Positions 24,503 to 32,765 are shown, counted from the first letter of the stretch. The stretch is DNA of 64,000 bases from SVTX01 sp045542075 (GCA_045542075.1 JAZQKI010000047.1:12726-76725), one strand, 5' to 3'. Translations and numbers: made by a program. Notes: generated from the letters alone by a model not told the origin.

Positions 24503-25071
24503 TAGAAATTTTGAACGTTACTAAAAAGTACGGCGAGCAGACCGTTCTCGATAATTTCTCGCTGACTGTAAATGACGGTGAAAAGCTGAACATCACAGGT
24601 GAGTCGGGTACAGGAAAGACAACTCTTTTGCGTATTCTTTCGGGGCTTGAATCTGTGGATAACGGTATCGTAGTCTGCGAGAAAAAAACTGCATATATGT
24701 TCCAGGAGGCAAGACTGCTCCCATGGAAAACCGCCAAGGAAAATATTTTGGCGGTACTGAAAAAGGATAATTATTATTTAGCCGATAAGTATCTTGAAGC
24801 AATATGCCTTTCAGACGCGGCAGACAAAGTCCCAAGCGAGCTTTCGGGCGGCATGGCGCAGAGGGTGTCATTTGCGAGATTTCTCGCTTATGCCGAGGAA
24901 TCGGGCGCGGATCTGCTTTTACTCGACGAACCCTTCTCTGCTCTTGACAAGGGCACGGCAGACAAGATGCTTGATCTTCTGCTTGACTTTGCCGTTGACA
25001 AAACGGTGATTCTCGTCACGCATGATGCTGATACATCAGAAAAACTCGGCGGCAGAGTTGTGAAATTGTAA
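24499..25071 (+). CDS. ABC transporter ATP-binding protein, compact form
   Basis: A 190-residue nucleotide-binding subunit, shorter than the usual 240-260. All core motifs are intact: Walker A GESGTGKTTLL, Q-loop FQEARLLPW, signature LSGGMAQRV, Walker B LLLLDEPFSALD and the switch His in LVTHD. The C-terminal extension seen in SsuB/TauB relatives is absent, so it is compact rather than broken. Last gene of the importer, followed by a terminator. Confidence 0.93.
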   Translation: MIEILNVTKKYGEQTVLDNFSLTVNDGEKLNITGESGTGKTTLLRILSGLESVDNGIVVCEKKTAYMFQEARLLPWKTAKENILAVLKKDNYYLADKYLEAICLSDAADKVPSELSGGMAQRVSFARFLAYAEESGADLLLLDEPFSALDKGTADKMLDLLLDFAVDKTVILVTHDADTSEKLGGRVVKL

Positions 25072-25078
25072 AAACTAC

Positions 25079-25104
25079 AAAAGGCGGTGCAATCACCGCC
25101 TTTT
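25079..25104 (+). terminator. Terminator of the ABC importer operon
   Basis: An 11-bp stem AAAAGGCGGTG / CACCGCCTTTT with a 4-base loop directly after the ATPase stop. Its arms closely match the galM terminator hairpin. Confidence 0.85.
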
Positions 25105-25110
25105 GTGCTG

Positions 25111-25187
25111 TCATCCGACCGAAGCGGAGGGATCTCTCCTCTTTTCGTCATCATAGCTCGGGAGAGTCTCTACAAACTCAAAATGAC
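25111..25187. repeat. Dispersed TCATCC...GATCTC-type repeat, copy 1
   Basis: Contains TCATCCGACCGAAGCGGAGG followed by GATCTC and, further on, CGGGAGAGTCTC and AAATGAC. The inverse strand of 36222-36262 carries related ends (GTCAT...GAGCGA...GATCTC). It resembles the short palindromic repeats commonly found between clostridial genes. Non-coding. Confidence 0.45.
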
Positions 25188-25188
25188 A

Positions 25189-25218
25189 AAAATCCATCGG
25201 TTTGACCCGATGGATTTT
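25189..25218 (-). terminator. Terminator of the LytTR/LiaF-like pair
   Basis: A perfect 12-bp stem AAAATCCATCGG / CCGATGGATTTT with a 6-base loop. A-run at 25188-25192 gives the minus-strand U-tract. Confidence 0.85.
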
Positions 25219-25221
25219 CTA

Positions 25222-25974
25222 TTATTGCTCGTATTCTATCTGAATTGCGCCAAGGTTGTTCTCGCCCTTGATGATAAGCTTGGGGCCGCTGGGGTTGCCG
25301 CCGTCAATATCCGCGTTAACACCGCCGAGGCTGTTGTCAATATCGTGAATATAGCTCCAGCTTGACGGAACGTAAATTTTTGTCGCTCCAAGATTGTTCT
25401 CAACGTGCAGAATGCCTCCGCCCTGATATTCATCTGCGTTTTCAAAATGTATAGAAAGCGCGCCAAGATTATTTTCAAACCATTCCTCTGTAAAATCCGA
25501 AGAATCTATGTATTTTTCAGCTGATGTAAAGGAGGATTCGTTTGTTTTGGCGGAAGAATATTCCTCGTGTTTTGTGGAGTAGGATCTTCCTGTTTTATGA
25601 ACCACTCTGAATTTTTTGCGCTTTTTCTTTCTGATTCCCGACATGAGAGTTGAAACTCCTATCCACAACAGCGCCGCACAGCCGAAAACAAGGCCGTTAT
25701 GCAAAAAGTCGGGATTGTCAAGACCGCAAACGTACGCTATATTTTTCTCGATTATCATAAAGATAAAGGCAAGTGGAATGAATATCTCACCTATCTTACC
25801 GCGAACAAGTCTCTCTATTACCCACGAAAGCAACAGAAGCACGCCCACTATAGCAATAAAGGATATTTCACCCACGACACTTTCAAGCGGCGGAACAACG
25901 CCTATTGCATTAAGGATAAGCGCAACCGCCAGTAATATAAAGCCTAAGCCCCAAAATATTTTCCAAGCCTTCAT
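25222..25974 (-). CDS. LiaF-like membrane protein with toast-rack-type C-terminal domain
   Basis: A 250-residue protein with about four N-terminal membrane helices (residues 5-115), a charged linker with KKKRKKFRVV, then a beta-rich cytoplasmic domain made of repeats. Each repeat has an NNLGA/NSLGG core (NNLGALSIHF, NNLGATKIYV, NSLGGVNADI, NNLGAIQIEY), the hallmark of LiaF/YvqF cell-wall stress proteins. Its start overlaps the stop of the LytTR gene by 4 bases, suggesting a regulator-membrane sensor pair. Likely role: modulation of envelope stress signalling (inferred). Confidence 0.8.
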   Translation of the reverse strand: MKAWKIFWGLGFILLAVALILNAIGVVPPLESVVGEISFIAIVGVLLLLSWVIERLVRGKIGEIFIPLAFIFMIIEKNIAYVCGLDNPDFLHNGLVFGCAALLWIGVSTLMSGIRKKKRKKFRVVHKTGRSYSTKHEEYSSAKTNESSFTSAEKYIDSSDFTEEWFENNLGALSIHFENADEYQGGGILHVENNLGATKIYVPSSWSYIHDIDNSLGGVNADIDGGNPSGPKLIIKGENNLGAIQIEYEQ

Positions 25975-26429
25975 TTTCCTAACCTCATTTCGTCTATTTT
26001 ATCTCTTAAAATCTTATAGTAGCCGCGCGAAAAATACGTCTTTTTCTCACAACCCTTGAAGGTTATCTCGCCCGTTCCCACCACGTCACGTCTGAGCGAG
26101 GATATTTTCATTACGTTTGCGATGGTTGACTTTGATATTCTCGCAAAATGCGGCGGCAGTACAGCTTCAAGCTCAAAGAGCTTGCGGTCGGTAGTAAACA
26201 TACGCTCACGGGTATGCGCGTAAACCTTACCGTTGCCGGACTCAAAAAACAATATATCGTCTGTTGGCACGTAATATTCCGCGCCCGACAGATACAACAG
26301 CATCTCCTGATGACTCAGAATAAGCCTTTCAAGAGCCGTCTCAATGCTCTTGATTTTCTCCGTCCTTTGAGGACAGCGGATTATTATTTCTTCCTGTCCG
26401 TCCTCGGAGATCTCGGTTCTTATCTTCAA
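25971..26429 (-). CDS. LytTR-family DNA-binding regulator
   Basis: A 152-residue protein with a C-terminal LytTR DNA-binding domain (residues about 55-150): the opening VPTDDILFFESGNGKVYAHT, then LPPHFARISKSTIANVMKI and the ending FSRGYYKILRDKI. There is no phosphoreceiver domain, so it is not a standard response regulator. It is paired by a 4-base overlap with the LiaF-like gene, an arrangement also seen for LytTR-membrane partner systems in Firmicutes. Target genes are unknown; autoregulation is plausible. Confidence 0.85.
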   Translation of the reverse strand: MKIRTEISEDGQEEIIIRCPQRTEKIKSIETALERLILSHQEMLLYLSGAEYYVPTDDILFFESGNGKVYAHTRERMFTTDRKLFELEAVLPPHFARISKSTIANVMKISSLRRDVVGTGEITFKGCEKKTYFSRGYYKILRDKIDEMRLGK

Positions 26430-26462
26430 GTCCTTGCCCCCTTCCTTGCTGATTACAAGATT

Positions 26463-26491
26463 ATTTTAGCATTTTTTCCCGATTTTGTAAA
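26463..26491 (-). promoter_or_regulatory. Sigma-A promoter for LytTR/LiaF-like genes
   Basis: Minus strand: TTTACA at 26486-26491, 17-base spacer, TAAAAT at 26463-26468, about 35 bases before the start. Confidence 0.7.
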
Positions 26492-26589
26492 GTGGTTTAT
26501 ACCAAGTGGTAGATTTTAGAGCATAAAATGCAGGATTTTGATTTATTAAATCTTCTTATGCCCTTTTTCCGGATAGTTTTTGAAATGAG

Positions 26590-26707
26590 GGAGAGTGTTG
26601 TCACTTGCAAGCAAGTGACGCGAGTTTTCTGCCTTTGACATAAAACGTCGTCGTGCTACGCACGAGGAGGGGAGAGAAACTTTTTCCAAAAAGTTTCTCT
26701 CCCCTCC
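26590..26707. repeat. Palindromic repeat block after prmA
   Basis: Three hairpins stack in the 292-base gap between prmA and the LytTR gene. The first is GTCACTTGC/GCAAGTGAC (about 26599-26618), the second CGTGC/GCACG (about 26651-26664), and the third a perfect 20-bp stem at 26666-26685 and 26688-26707 (GGAGGGGAGAGAAACTTTTT) with only a 2-base loop. The last may also terminate the heat-shock operon, although the U-run is inside the stem. No gene is seen here. Confidence 0.6.
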
Positions 26708-26721
26708 CTGCATATTCCCTC

Positions 26722-27681
26722 TTATCTCAACATAACCGCCAGAGCGCACCAGCCGTTATCCTCTGCTTTTTCGACTATTTTGAAGCCGTTTGCCTCAAAG
26801 CAGGACACAACGTCGTCACATCTCTCGCAGATTATTCCCGAAGCCAAAAGCACGGTATTTTTATTCATAAAATCCGATACGTCGGGTGTCATACGAATGA
26901 TTATATCTGCTACGATATTGGCGCAAACTATATTATAACCGCCCGCCATTTTGTATGCTTGCTTTAGCAGGTCGGACTGCTCGCAGACTATTCTGCCCTC
27001 AAGTCCGCTGTCCTTGATATTTTCATTTGCGACTCGGACTGACATAGGGTCTATGTCGTACGCATAGCACTCTCCCGCTCCGAGCTTTGCGCCGCAGATG
27101 GCAAGTATTCCGCTTCCCGTTCCCACGTCAAGCAGACTGTCGCCCGCCTTTACGTATTTCTGAAGCAGACCTATAATAAGTCTTGTAGTCTCGTGAGTGC
27201 CTGTTCCGAATGCCATACCGGGATCCATTGTAACGATTATCTCGCCGTCCTGCGCCTCATACTTCTCCCATGCGGGAACGATGACGATCTTGCCTATCTT
27301 GAAAGGCTTATAGTACGCCTTCCAGGAATTTGCCCAGTCCTCCTCGCACACGCCCACGACCTCAATTTTCGCGTCGTCAAAGGAATTTGCCGAAAGTCTG
27401 TCCTTCAAAAATGACAGATCATCGGAAAGATTGCTTCCCTTTTCAACAAAATAGGAAACTGACGCGTGGCTCTTGTCGGCGTTCAGGATGCTCTCGTCGA
27501 TAAGATCACCGTAGCAGGTCTTAAGGTCTATATCGCTGAAATCCTCTATCATAAGGTTTGAATTTATCATACTCATTACCGCAACGAGTCTGTCAAGCTC
27601 CTCTGTTTTTACGGTCACCTTTATCTGCGACCATTCGGTTACCTCACCGAAATCGCCGCATATATAATCTTTATCGGTCAT
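26722..27681 (-). CDS. prmA: Ribosomal protein L11 methyltransferase
   Basis: PrmA trimethylates ribosomal protein L11 using S-adenosylmethionine. The 319-residue product has the N-terminal substrate domain, then AFGTGTHETTRLIIGLL and the SAM motif LLDVGTGSGILAICGAKLGA. The NIVANIVAD-like segment reads NIVCANIVADIIIRMTP, and the C-terminus ends GWCALAVMLR. It is last in hrcA-grpE-dnaK-dnaJ-prmA, the standard Firmicutes order. Confidence 0.95.
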   Translation of the reverse strand: MTDKDYICGDFGEVTEWSQIKVTVKTEELDRLVAVMSMINSNLMIEDFSDIDLKTCYGDLIDESILNADKSHASVSYFVEKGSNLSDDLSFLKDRLSANSFDDAKIEVVGVCEEDWANSWKAYYKPFKIGKIVIVPAWEKYEAQDGEIIVTMDPGMAFGTGTHETTRLIIGLLQKYVKAGDSLLDVGTGSGILAICGAKLGAGECYAYDIDPMSVRVANENIKDSGLEGRIVCEQSDLLKQAYKMAGGYNIVCANIVADIIIRMTPDVSDFMNKNTVLLASGIICERCDDVVSCFEANGFKIVEKAEDNGWCALAVMLR

Positions 27682-27696
27682 AATTTACCTTCCAAT

Positions 27697-28818
27697 TTAT
27701 TTTTTCTTGAAGAATTTGCCCTTCTTTGTGTAGTTATTCTCTCCACACGCGTCGGCGAACTTATAAAGCAGCTCTCTCTGCTTTTCGCTCAGTCCCTTGG
27801 GGACCTCAACTATTGCCTTGAAAATAAGGTCGCCTCTGCCCTTGGAATTCACCATAGGCACACCGCGTCCCTTGAGCGTGAAGGTCGTTCCGTACTGTGT
27901 GCCCTCGGGGAGATTGTACTTTTCTCTGCCCTCAAGCGTGGGGATCTCTATTTCCGCTCCAAGCGTTGCCTCAACTATAGTAACAGGTACGTCACAATAG
28001 AGATTGTATCCCTGACGGTTGAACGTGGGACTCTTTCTGACGCTTACCATTACAAGCACGTCGCCTGCGGGTCCGCCGTTTCTGCCGTCGTTACCCTCGC
28101 CACGAACCACAAGTCCCTTGCCGTGATCAATACCTGCGGGAATGGTTATGTTGATCCTCTTGTGCTCTCGATCAAATCCGCTTCCGCGACAGGACTTACA
28201 AGGATTTTTGATGTATTTACCCGTACCTCTGCACGTGTCACACGTGCCTGTGGTCTGGAACTGCATTCCGCCAAGATTCTGCACTCTGCGCACCTGTCCC
28301 GAGCCGCGACACGTGGGACAAGTCTCTACTGTGCCACTCTCCGAGCCGCTGCCCTTACACGCCGAGCATCTGCACTGACGGGTAAAGCTTATCTCCTTTT
28401 TACAGCCAAAGACTGCCTCCTCAAAGTTTATTGTGATATTTATCTCGATATCCTCACCCTTTGTAGGCGCGTTGCGGTTCTGACGCGCTCCGCCGCCAAA
28501 GCCACCGCCGAAAAAGCTTCCGAAAATATCCCCGAGATCCACGTCAAAGCCACCAAATCCCCCGTATCCTCCGCCTGCGCCTGACGTGGGGTCAAACGCA
28601 GCGTGACCGAACTGGTCGTATTTTGCCTTCTTATCAGGGTCGGAAAGCACCTCGTAAGCCTCGTTGGCTTCCTTGAACTTTGCCTCCGCCTCGGCATTGC
28701 CGGGGTTCATATCGGGATGGTATTTTTTTGCGAGGTTTCTGTACGCCTTTTTTATGTCTGCGTCGCTTGCGCCCTTTGAGACGCCAAGCACCTCATAATA
28801 ATCTCTTTTGTCTGCCAT
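27697..28818 (-). CDS. dnaJ: Chaperone protein DnaJ
   Basis: DnaJ is the J-domain co-chaperone that delivers substrates to DnaK. The 373-residue product has the J domain with KKYHPDMNPG (HPD motif), a Gly/Phe-rich stretch (about residues 75-110), four zinc-binding repeats (CSACKGSG, CPTCRGSG, CDTCRGTG, CKSCRGSG) and the C-terminal peptide-binding domain. The ATG at 28818 is used because GGAGAG precedes it; an ATG at 28830 would only add four residues. Confidence 0.96.
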   Translation of the reverse strand: MADKRDYYEVLGVSKGASDADIKKAYRNLAKKYHPDMNPGNAEAEAKFKEANEAYEVLSDPDKKAKYDQFGHAAFDPTSGAGGGYGGFGGFDVDLGDIFGSFFGGGFGGGARQNRNAPTKGEDIEINITINFEEAVFGCKKEISFTRQCRCSACKGSGSESGTVETCPTCRGSGQVRRVQNLGGMQFQTTGTCDTCRGTGKYIKNPCKSCRGSGFDREHKRINITIPAGIDHGKGLVVRGEGNDGRNGGPAGDVLVMVSVRKSPTFNRQGYNLYCDVPVTIVEATLGAEIEIPTLEGREKYNLPEGTQYGTTFTLKGRGVPMVNSKGRGDLIFKAIVEVPKGLSEKQRELLYKFADACGENNYTKKGKFFKKK

Positions 28819-28842
28819 ATTTCTCTCCATACGTTGTAAATC

Positions 28843-28902
28843 TGTAGGGGCTATTCACGAATATCCCATTTTTTCTGCAGGTGCTCGTGAACCGCCCCTA
28901 CA
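28843..28902. repeat. Palindromic repeat inside the dnaK-dnaJ gap (GTAGGG...CCCTAC family), copy 2
   Basis: A 60-bp element with 18-bp arms, TGTAGGGGCTATTCACGA at 28843-28860 and its near-complement at 28885-28902 (two mismatches). It lies in the 149-base gap between dnaK and dnaJ, so it would fold in the operon mRNA. Its ends resemble the repeat beside clpC. Confidence 0.7.
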
Positions 28903-28967
28903 CATTTACGTATATATAAACTCATTTGGCGGGAAGGGCAAATACCCTTCCCGCGTGGTTGTTTCAA

Positions 28968-30797
28968 TTATTTGTTGTCGCTGTTGTCCTCGTAGCTTGC
29001 GTCGTAGAACTGACCGTCTCCGCCCTGCTGAGCGTTAGGATCAAAGCCCTGTCCCTGCGCGCCTGCCTGCTGCTGATAGAGCTTCTCGGAAACCTTGTAG
29101 AACGCCTTTTCAACCGCCTCGGTATCAGCCTTGATTGCCTCGGTATTGTTCGTCTTTACTGTCTCCTTGAGCTTATCTATTGCAGACTGAATATCAGCCT
29201 TATCTGCGGCATCGATCTTGTCACCAAGCTCGCCAAGTGTCTTTTCGCACTGGAATATCATGGAGTCTGCTCTGTTCTTTACGTCGACGGCTTCCTTCTG
29301 CTTTTTGTCCTCCTCAGCAAACTTTTCAGCATCCTTTACTGCCTTCTCAATGTCTTCCTTGGACATGTTGGTGGAGGAAGTAATTGTGATGTGCTGCTCC
29401 TTGCCTGTGCCCTTGTCCTGAGCGGTAACGTTTACGATACCGTTAGCATCGATATCAAATGTGACCTCGATCTGAGGAATTCCACGGGGTGCGGGAGCGA
29501 TACCGTCAAGCACGAAGCGTCCGAGAGTTGTGTTATAAGCCGCCATTTCACGCTCGCCCTGAAGAACGTGGATCTCAACAGACGTCTGACCGTCAGCCGC
29601 TGTGGAGTAGATCTGGCTCTTCTTTACGGGGATAGTGGTGTTTCTGTCAATAATTCTGTTAAATACACCGCCCATGGTCTCGATACCGAGAGAAAGGGGG
29701 GTTACGTCGAGAAGGAGAAGGTCCTTAACGTCGCCACCGAGAACGCCGCCCTGAATAGCCGCGCCGACTGCTACGCACTCATCGGGGTTGATACCCTTGA
29801 AGGGCTCCTTGCCGATGAACTTCTTAACTGCTTCCTGAACCGCGGGGATTCTTGTGGAACCGCCTACGAGAAGCACCTTATCGATCTGAGACGTGGAGAG
29901 TCCGGAATCACGGAGAACCTGCTTTGTGGGGCCCATTGTGGACTCAACGAGGTCGGATGTGATTCTATCGAATTCCGCTCTTGTGAGTGTTGCCTCAAAG
30001 TGGAGAGGTCCGTCAGCAGTAGCTGTAATGAAAGGAAGGTTGATCTCTGCCGTGGTCATGCCCGAAAGCTCGATCTTTGCCTTTTCAGCCGCATCCTTAA
30101 GTCTCTGAAGAACCATCTTGTCGCGGCGAAGGTCAACGCCGTTTTCTCTCTGGAACTTGTCTGCCATCCAGTCAATAATTCTCTGGTCAAAGTCGTCGCC
30201 GCCGAGCTTGTTGTTACCTGCGGTTGCGAGAACCTCAAATACTCCGTCGGAGATCTCAAGAAGAGATACGTCGAACGTACCGCCGCCAAGGTCGAATACC
30301 ATGATCTTCTGGTCGTTGTCCTTATCTACGCCAAACGCGAGAGCTGCCGCAGTGGGCTCGTTGATAATTCTCTTAACCTCAAGTCCCGCAATTCTGCCCG
30401 CATCCTTGGTTGCCTGTCTCTGCGCGTCGGTAAAGTACGCGGGAACGGTAATTACCGCCTCGGTAACAGGTGCGCCGAGGTAGCTCTCTGCGTCTGCCTT
30501 GAGCTTCTGGAGAATCATTGCAGAGATCTCCTGGGGTGTGTATGTCTTGCCGTCAATAGTTACCTTCTTGTCAGTACCCATATCTCTCTTGATGGAGATA
30601 ACAGTTCTGTCGGGGTTTGTGATGGACTGTCTCTTTGCGACCTGTCCTACCATTCTCTCGCCTGTCTTTGAGAATGCTACTACCGAAGGTGTTGTTCTCG
30701 CGCCTTCGGGATTGGGTATAACGATGGGCTCGCTACCCTCGTAAACAGCTACGCAAGAGTTTGTTGTACCTAAGTCTATTCCTATAATCTTTCCCAT
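28968..30797 (-). CDS. dnaK: Chaperone protein DnaK
   Basis: DnaK is the Hsp70 ATPase. The 609-residue length is typical. Motifs include GIDLGTTNSCVAV, VITVPAYFTDAQRQATKDAG, IMVFDLGGGTFDVSLLE, VLLVGGSTRIPAVQ and the linker-substrate domain DLLLLDVTPLSLGIET. The C-terminus is a Gln/Gly-rich disordered tail ending in YEDNSDNK. It lies between grpE and dnaJ; the gap to dnaJ holds a palindromic repeat. Confidence 0.98.
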   Translation of the reverse strand: MGKIIGIDLGTTNSCVAVYEGSEPIVIPNPEGARTTPSVVAFSKTGERMVGQVAKRQSITNPDRTVISIKRDMGTDKKVTIDGKTYTPQEISAMILQKLKADAESYLGAPVTEAVITVPAYFTDAQRQATKDAGRIAGLEVKRIINEPTAAALAFGVDKDNDQKIMVFDLGGGTFDVSLLEISDGVFEVLATAGNNKLGGDDFDQRIIDWMADKFQRENGVDLRRDKMVLQRLKDAAEKAKIELSGMTTAEINLPFITATADGPLHFEATLTRAEFDRITSDLVESTMGPTKQVLRDSGLSTSQIDKVLLVGGSTRIPAVQEAVKKFIGKEPFKGINPDECVAVGAAIQGGVLGGDVKDLLLLDVTPLSLGIETMGGVFNRIIDRNTTIPVKKSQIYSTAADGQTSVEIHVLQGEREMAAYNTTLGRFVLDGIAPAPRGIPQIEVTFDIDANGIVNVTAQDKGTGKEQHITITSSTNMSKEDIEKAVKDAEKFAEEDKKQKEAVDVKNRADSMIFQCEKTLGELGDKIDAADKADIQSAIDKLKETVKTNNTEAIKADTEAVEKAFYKVSEKLYQQQAGAQGQGFDPNAQQGGDGQFYDASYEDNSDNK

Positions 30798-30852
30798 AAT
30801 AAATTTCCTCCTATGGTGTTTGTTTTATGTTTTTGATTTTGTTTTCTTCTTT

Positions 30853-31452
30853 TTAGTTTGCAACGCTTACCATTGCATATCTGAGTATCTTATCGCCCTT
30901 GGAATATCCCTTCTGGAATACGTCGACTATAACGCCCTCCTCAAGGCTTTCGTCCTCAACGTGCATGACCGCGTTATGACGGTTGGGGTCAAACTGCTCG
31001 CCCTTCTCACCAAAGGACGTAACTCCCATCTTGGTGAGTGCATCAGCAGCGCTCTTGAGTATCATCTCAACTCCCTTAGAGACCTTCTCGGCATCCTTAT
31101 ATTCAGCCGCCTTCTCAAGATTGTCAATAATGGGGAGAATGGACTTGAGCGCATCCGCATAAGCATCAGCGTAGATGCCCTCCTTTTCCTTCGCGCTTCT
31201 CTTACGGAAGTTGTCGTACTCTGCCATCATGCGAAGATACTTGTCTGTCGTCTCCGCACATTCCTGAGTTTTTGCATCAAGGCTTTTCTGTGCCTCCGCA
31301 AGCTTTTTTTCAAGCTCCTTGACCTTTTTCTTTTCCGCCTTATCGGGCTTTGACGATTTTTCCTCGACTGTCTCTACAGTCTCCTCGACAGTCTCGGTAT
31401 ATTGTGTATCTTCTTTTATGTCATTCTCTTTTTCGTTGCTTTTGATTTCCAA
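30853..31452 (-). CDS. grpE: Nucleotide exchange factor GrpE
   Basis: GrpE drives ADP release from DnaK. The 199-residue product has a charged, low-complexity N-terminus, a long helix (about residues 45-100, with ATTDKYLRMMAEYDNFRKRS as the start of the GrpE head) and the C-terminal beta domain (AVMHVEDESLEEGVIVDVFQKG). It starts 2 bases after hrcA ends. Confidence 0.96.
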   Translation of the reverse strand: MEIKSNEKENDIKEDTQYTETVEETVETVEEKSSKPDKAEKKKVKELEKKLAEAQKSLDAKTQECAETTDKYLRMMAEYDNFRKRSAKEKEGIYADAYADALKSILPIIDNLEKAAEYKDAEKVSKGVEMILKSAADALTKMGVTSFGEKGEQFDPNRHNAVMHVEDESLEEGVIVDVFQKGYSKGDKILRYAMVSVAN

Positions 31453-31454
31453 TT

Positions 31455-32552
31455 TCAGCTATCCTCCTTTTTATGATCATTCTCCTCGGTCTCGCCTATC
31501 TCAAGCGACATACCCTCGTTCAATACGCTTTCAACGTTGTCCGTAAGTCCCTCAATTGTCGCAACTACCTTTGCGTAATCCATTCGTCTCGGACCTATAA
31601 TACCTATCGCGCCGATTGTCTTTCCGTTTCTCACAACGGGCTTGAATACCAGCGCGGAGTTGTTCATTACCTTTACTGAGGACTCAGAGCCAATAACCAC
31701 GTTTATACCGTCTCTTTCGGGTGTGGATACGAGATCAAGTATCTCATTCTTGCTCTCAAACACTCCAAGCAGCTCTCTGAGCTGATCCTTGTTGCTGTAT
31801 TCGGGATATTGTAGCAACCTGTCCATACCGCTGACCTTGAGGTCGCCGTCGTCAAGCTCGTTCATGCTCTCGTAAATTATCTTTATAATGGGACTGACGA
31901 TATAAGCCTTATCTCCCATTGCAGCCTCAAGCTCCATAATTATAGGAAGCGTTATTTCATTTGCGGTAAGACCTGAGATATTGTCATTAAGCGCATTTGC
32001 AAGGTCACTTGCTGTCAGCTGACTTATCGAGCTTTCAAGCGATATTCTTTTTGTGCTGATGCTTCCCTGGTTGCTTATCATAACGAGCAGCAGGCTGTGC
32101 TTGTCGACGTATATTACGTCAAACCTCTTGATACTCACGCTCGAAGCCTTGGGCTTTATAAGAAAGCTTGTATAGTTGGTAAGATTTCCCGCAAGCTTTG
32201 ACGCGGTCAGAAGTATCTGATCAAGCTCGGTCATCTTGGATTTGAGCAGCTTGTTTATCTCGGCTATTTCCCGAGTGGTCATTGAGTAGCTCTCAATAAG
32301 TGAGTCAACGTAAAATCTGTATCCCAACTCACTTGGCACTCGTCCCGACGAAGTGTGAGGCTGTTCGAGGTATCCCATCTCCTCAAGCTCTGCCATTTCA
32401 TTACGAATGGTAGCAGACGAGCAGGTCAAGTGCTCACTCTGCATAATGTATTTCGACCCTACGGGCTCGCCCGCAGCTATATGCGCGTCAACTATGGTTT
32501 TGAGTATAAGTTTCTTTCTGTCACTTAGCTCTCCGCTCTTTTTGACTGCCAT
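31455..32552 (-). CDS. hrcA: Heat-inducible transcription repressor HrcA
   Basis: HrcA represses class I heat-shock genes by binding CIRCE. The 365-residue product opens with a winged helix (LSDRKKLILKTIVDAHIAAG, then EPVGSKYIM and SSATIRNEMAELEEMGYL) and continues with the GAF-like core (GLTANEITLPIIMELE) and the conserved ending IGIIGPRRMDYAKVVA. The ATG at 32552 has GGGAGAG upstream. A CIRCE element 40 bases upstream indicates autoregulation of the whole operon. Confidence 0.97.
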   Translation of the reverse strand: MAVKKSGELSDRKKLILKTIVDAHIAAGEPVGSKYIMQSEHLTCSSATIRNEMAELEEMGYLEQPHTSSGRVPSELGYRFYVDSLIESYSMTTREIAEINKLLKSKMTELDQILLTASKLAGNLTNYTSFLIKPKASSVSIKRFDVIYVDKHSLLLVMISNQGSISTKRISLESSISQLTASDLANALNDNISGLTANEITLPIIMELEAAMGDKAYIVSPIIKIIYESMNELDDGDLKVSGMDRLLQYPEYSNKDQLRELLGVFESKNEILDLVSTPERDGINVVIGSESSVKVMNNSALVFKPVVRNGKTIGAIGIIGPRRMDYAKVVATIEGLTDNVESVLNEGMSLEIGETEENDHKKEDS

Positions 32553-32591
32553 TTCGCACTCTCCCTTTCCCGAATTTATCAAATCAAGATT

Positions 32592-32618
32592 TTAGCACTC
32601 GCATCAGTCAAGTGCTAA
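32592..32618. promoter_or_regulatory. CIRCE operator
   Basis: TTAGCACTC at 32592-32600, a 9-base spacer, and AAGTGCTAA at 32610-32618, matching the consensus TTAGCACTC-N9-GAGTGCTAA with one change. It is downstream of the -10 and ahead of hrcA, the usual place for HrcA repression. Confidence 0.95.
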
Positions 32619-32630
32619 CCTTACGCTATT

Positions 32631-32659
32631 AATTTATCACTTTACTGTCATTTTGTCAA
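32631..32659 (-). promoter_or_regulatory. Sigma-A promoter for hrcA-grpE-dnaK-dnaJ-prmA
   Basis: Minus strand: TTGACA at 32654-32659, 17-base spacer, TAAATT at 32631-32636. The transcript would start just before the CIRCE element. Confidence 0.85.
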
Positions 32660-32729
32660 CCCCCTTGGCATATTTTTTTGTGAACTTTCTGTAAACAGTG
32701 CTAATTTCGGGGGGAAATTTAGCAAAAAC

Positions 32730-32765
32730 AAGGCTCTCCTGAAATTATTTTCCCAAGAGAGCCTT
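32730..32765 (-). terminator. Terminator of the Dlt-like operon
   Basis: Arms AAGGCTCTC (32730-32738) and GAGAGCCTT (32757-32765) with A-rich flank upstream giving a minus-strand U-tract; a T-run on the plus side could make it bidirectional. Confidence 0.75.

Noticed and set aside
28926..30671. Open frame of 581 residues on the plus strand antisense to dnaK.
   Set aside because: It is the mirror of highly biased dnaK codons, has no homology-like features and no RBS. Similar antisense frames over clpX, hrcA and rsmE regions were dropped for the same reason.
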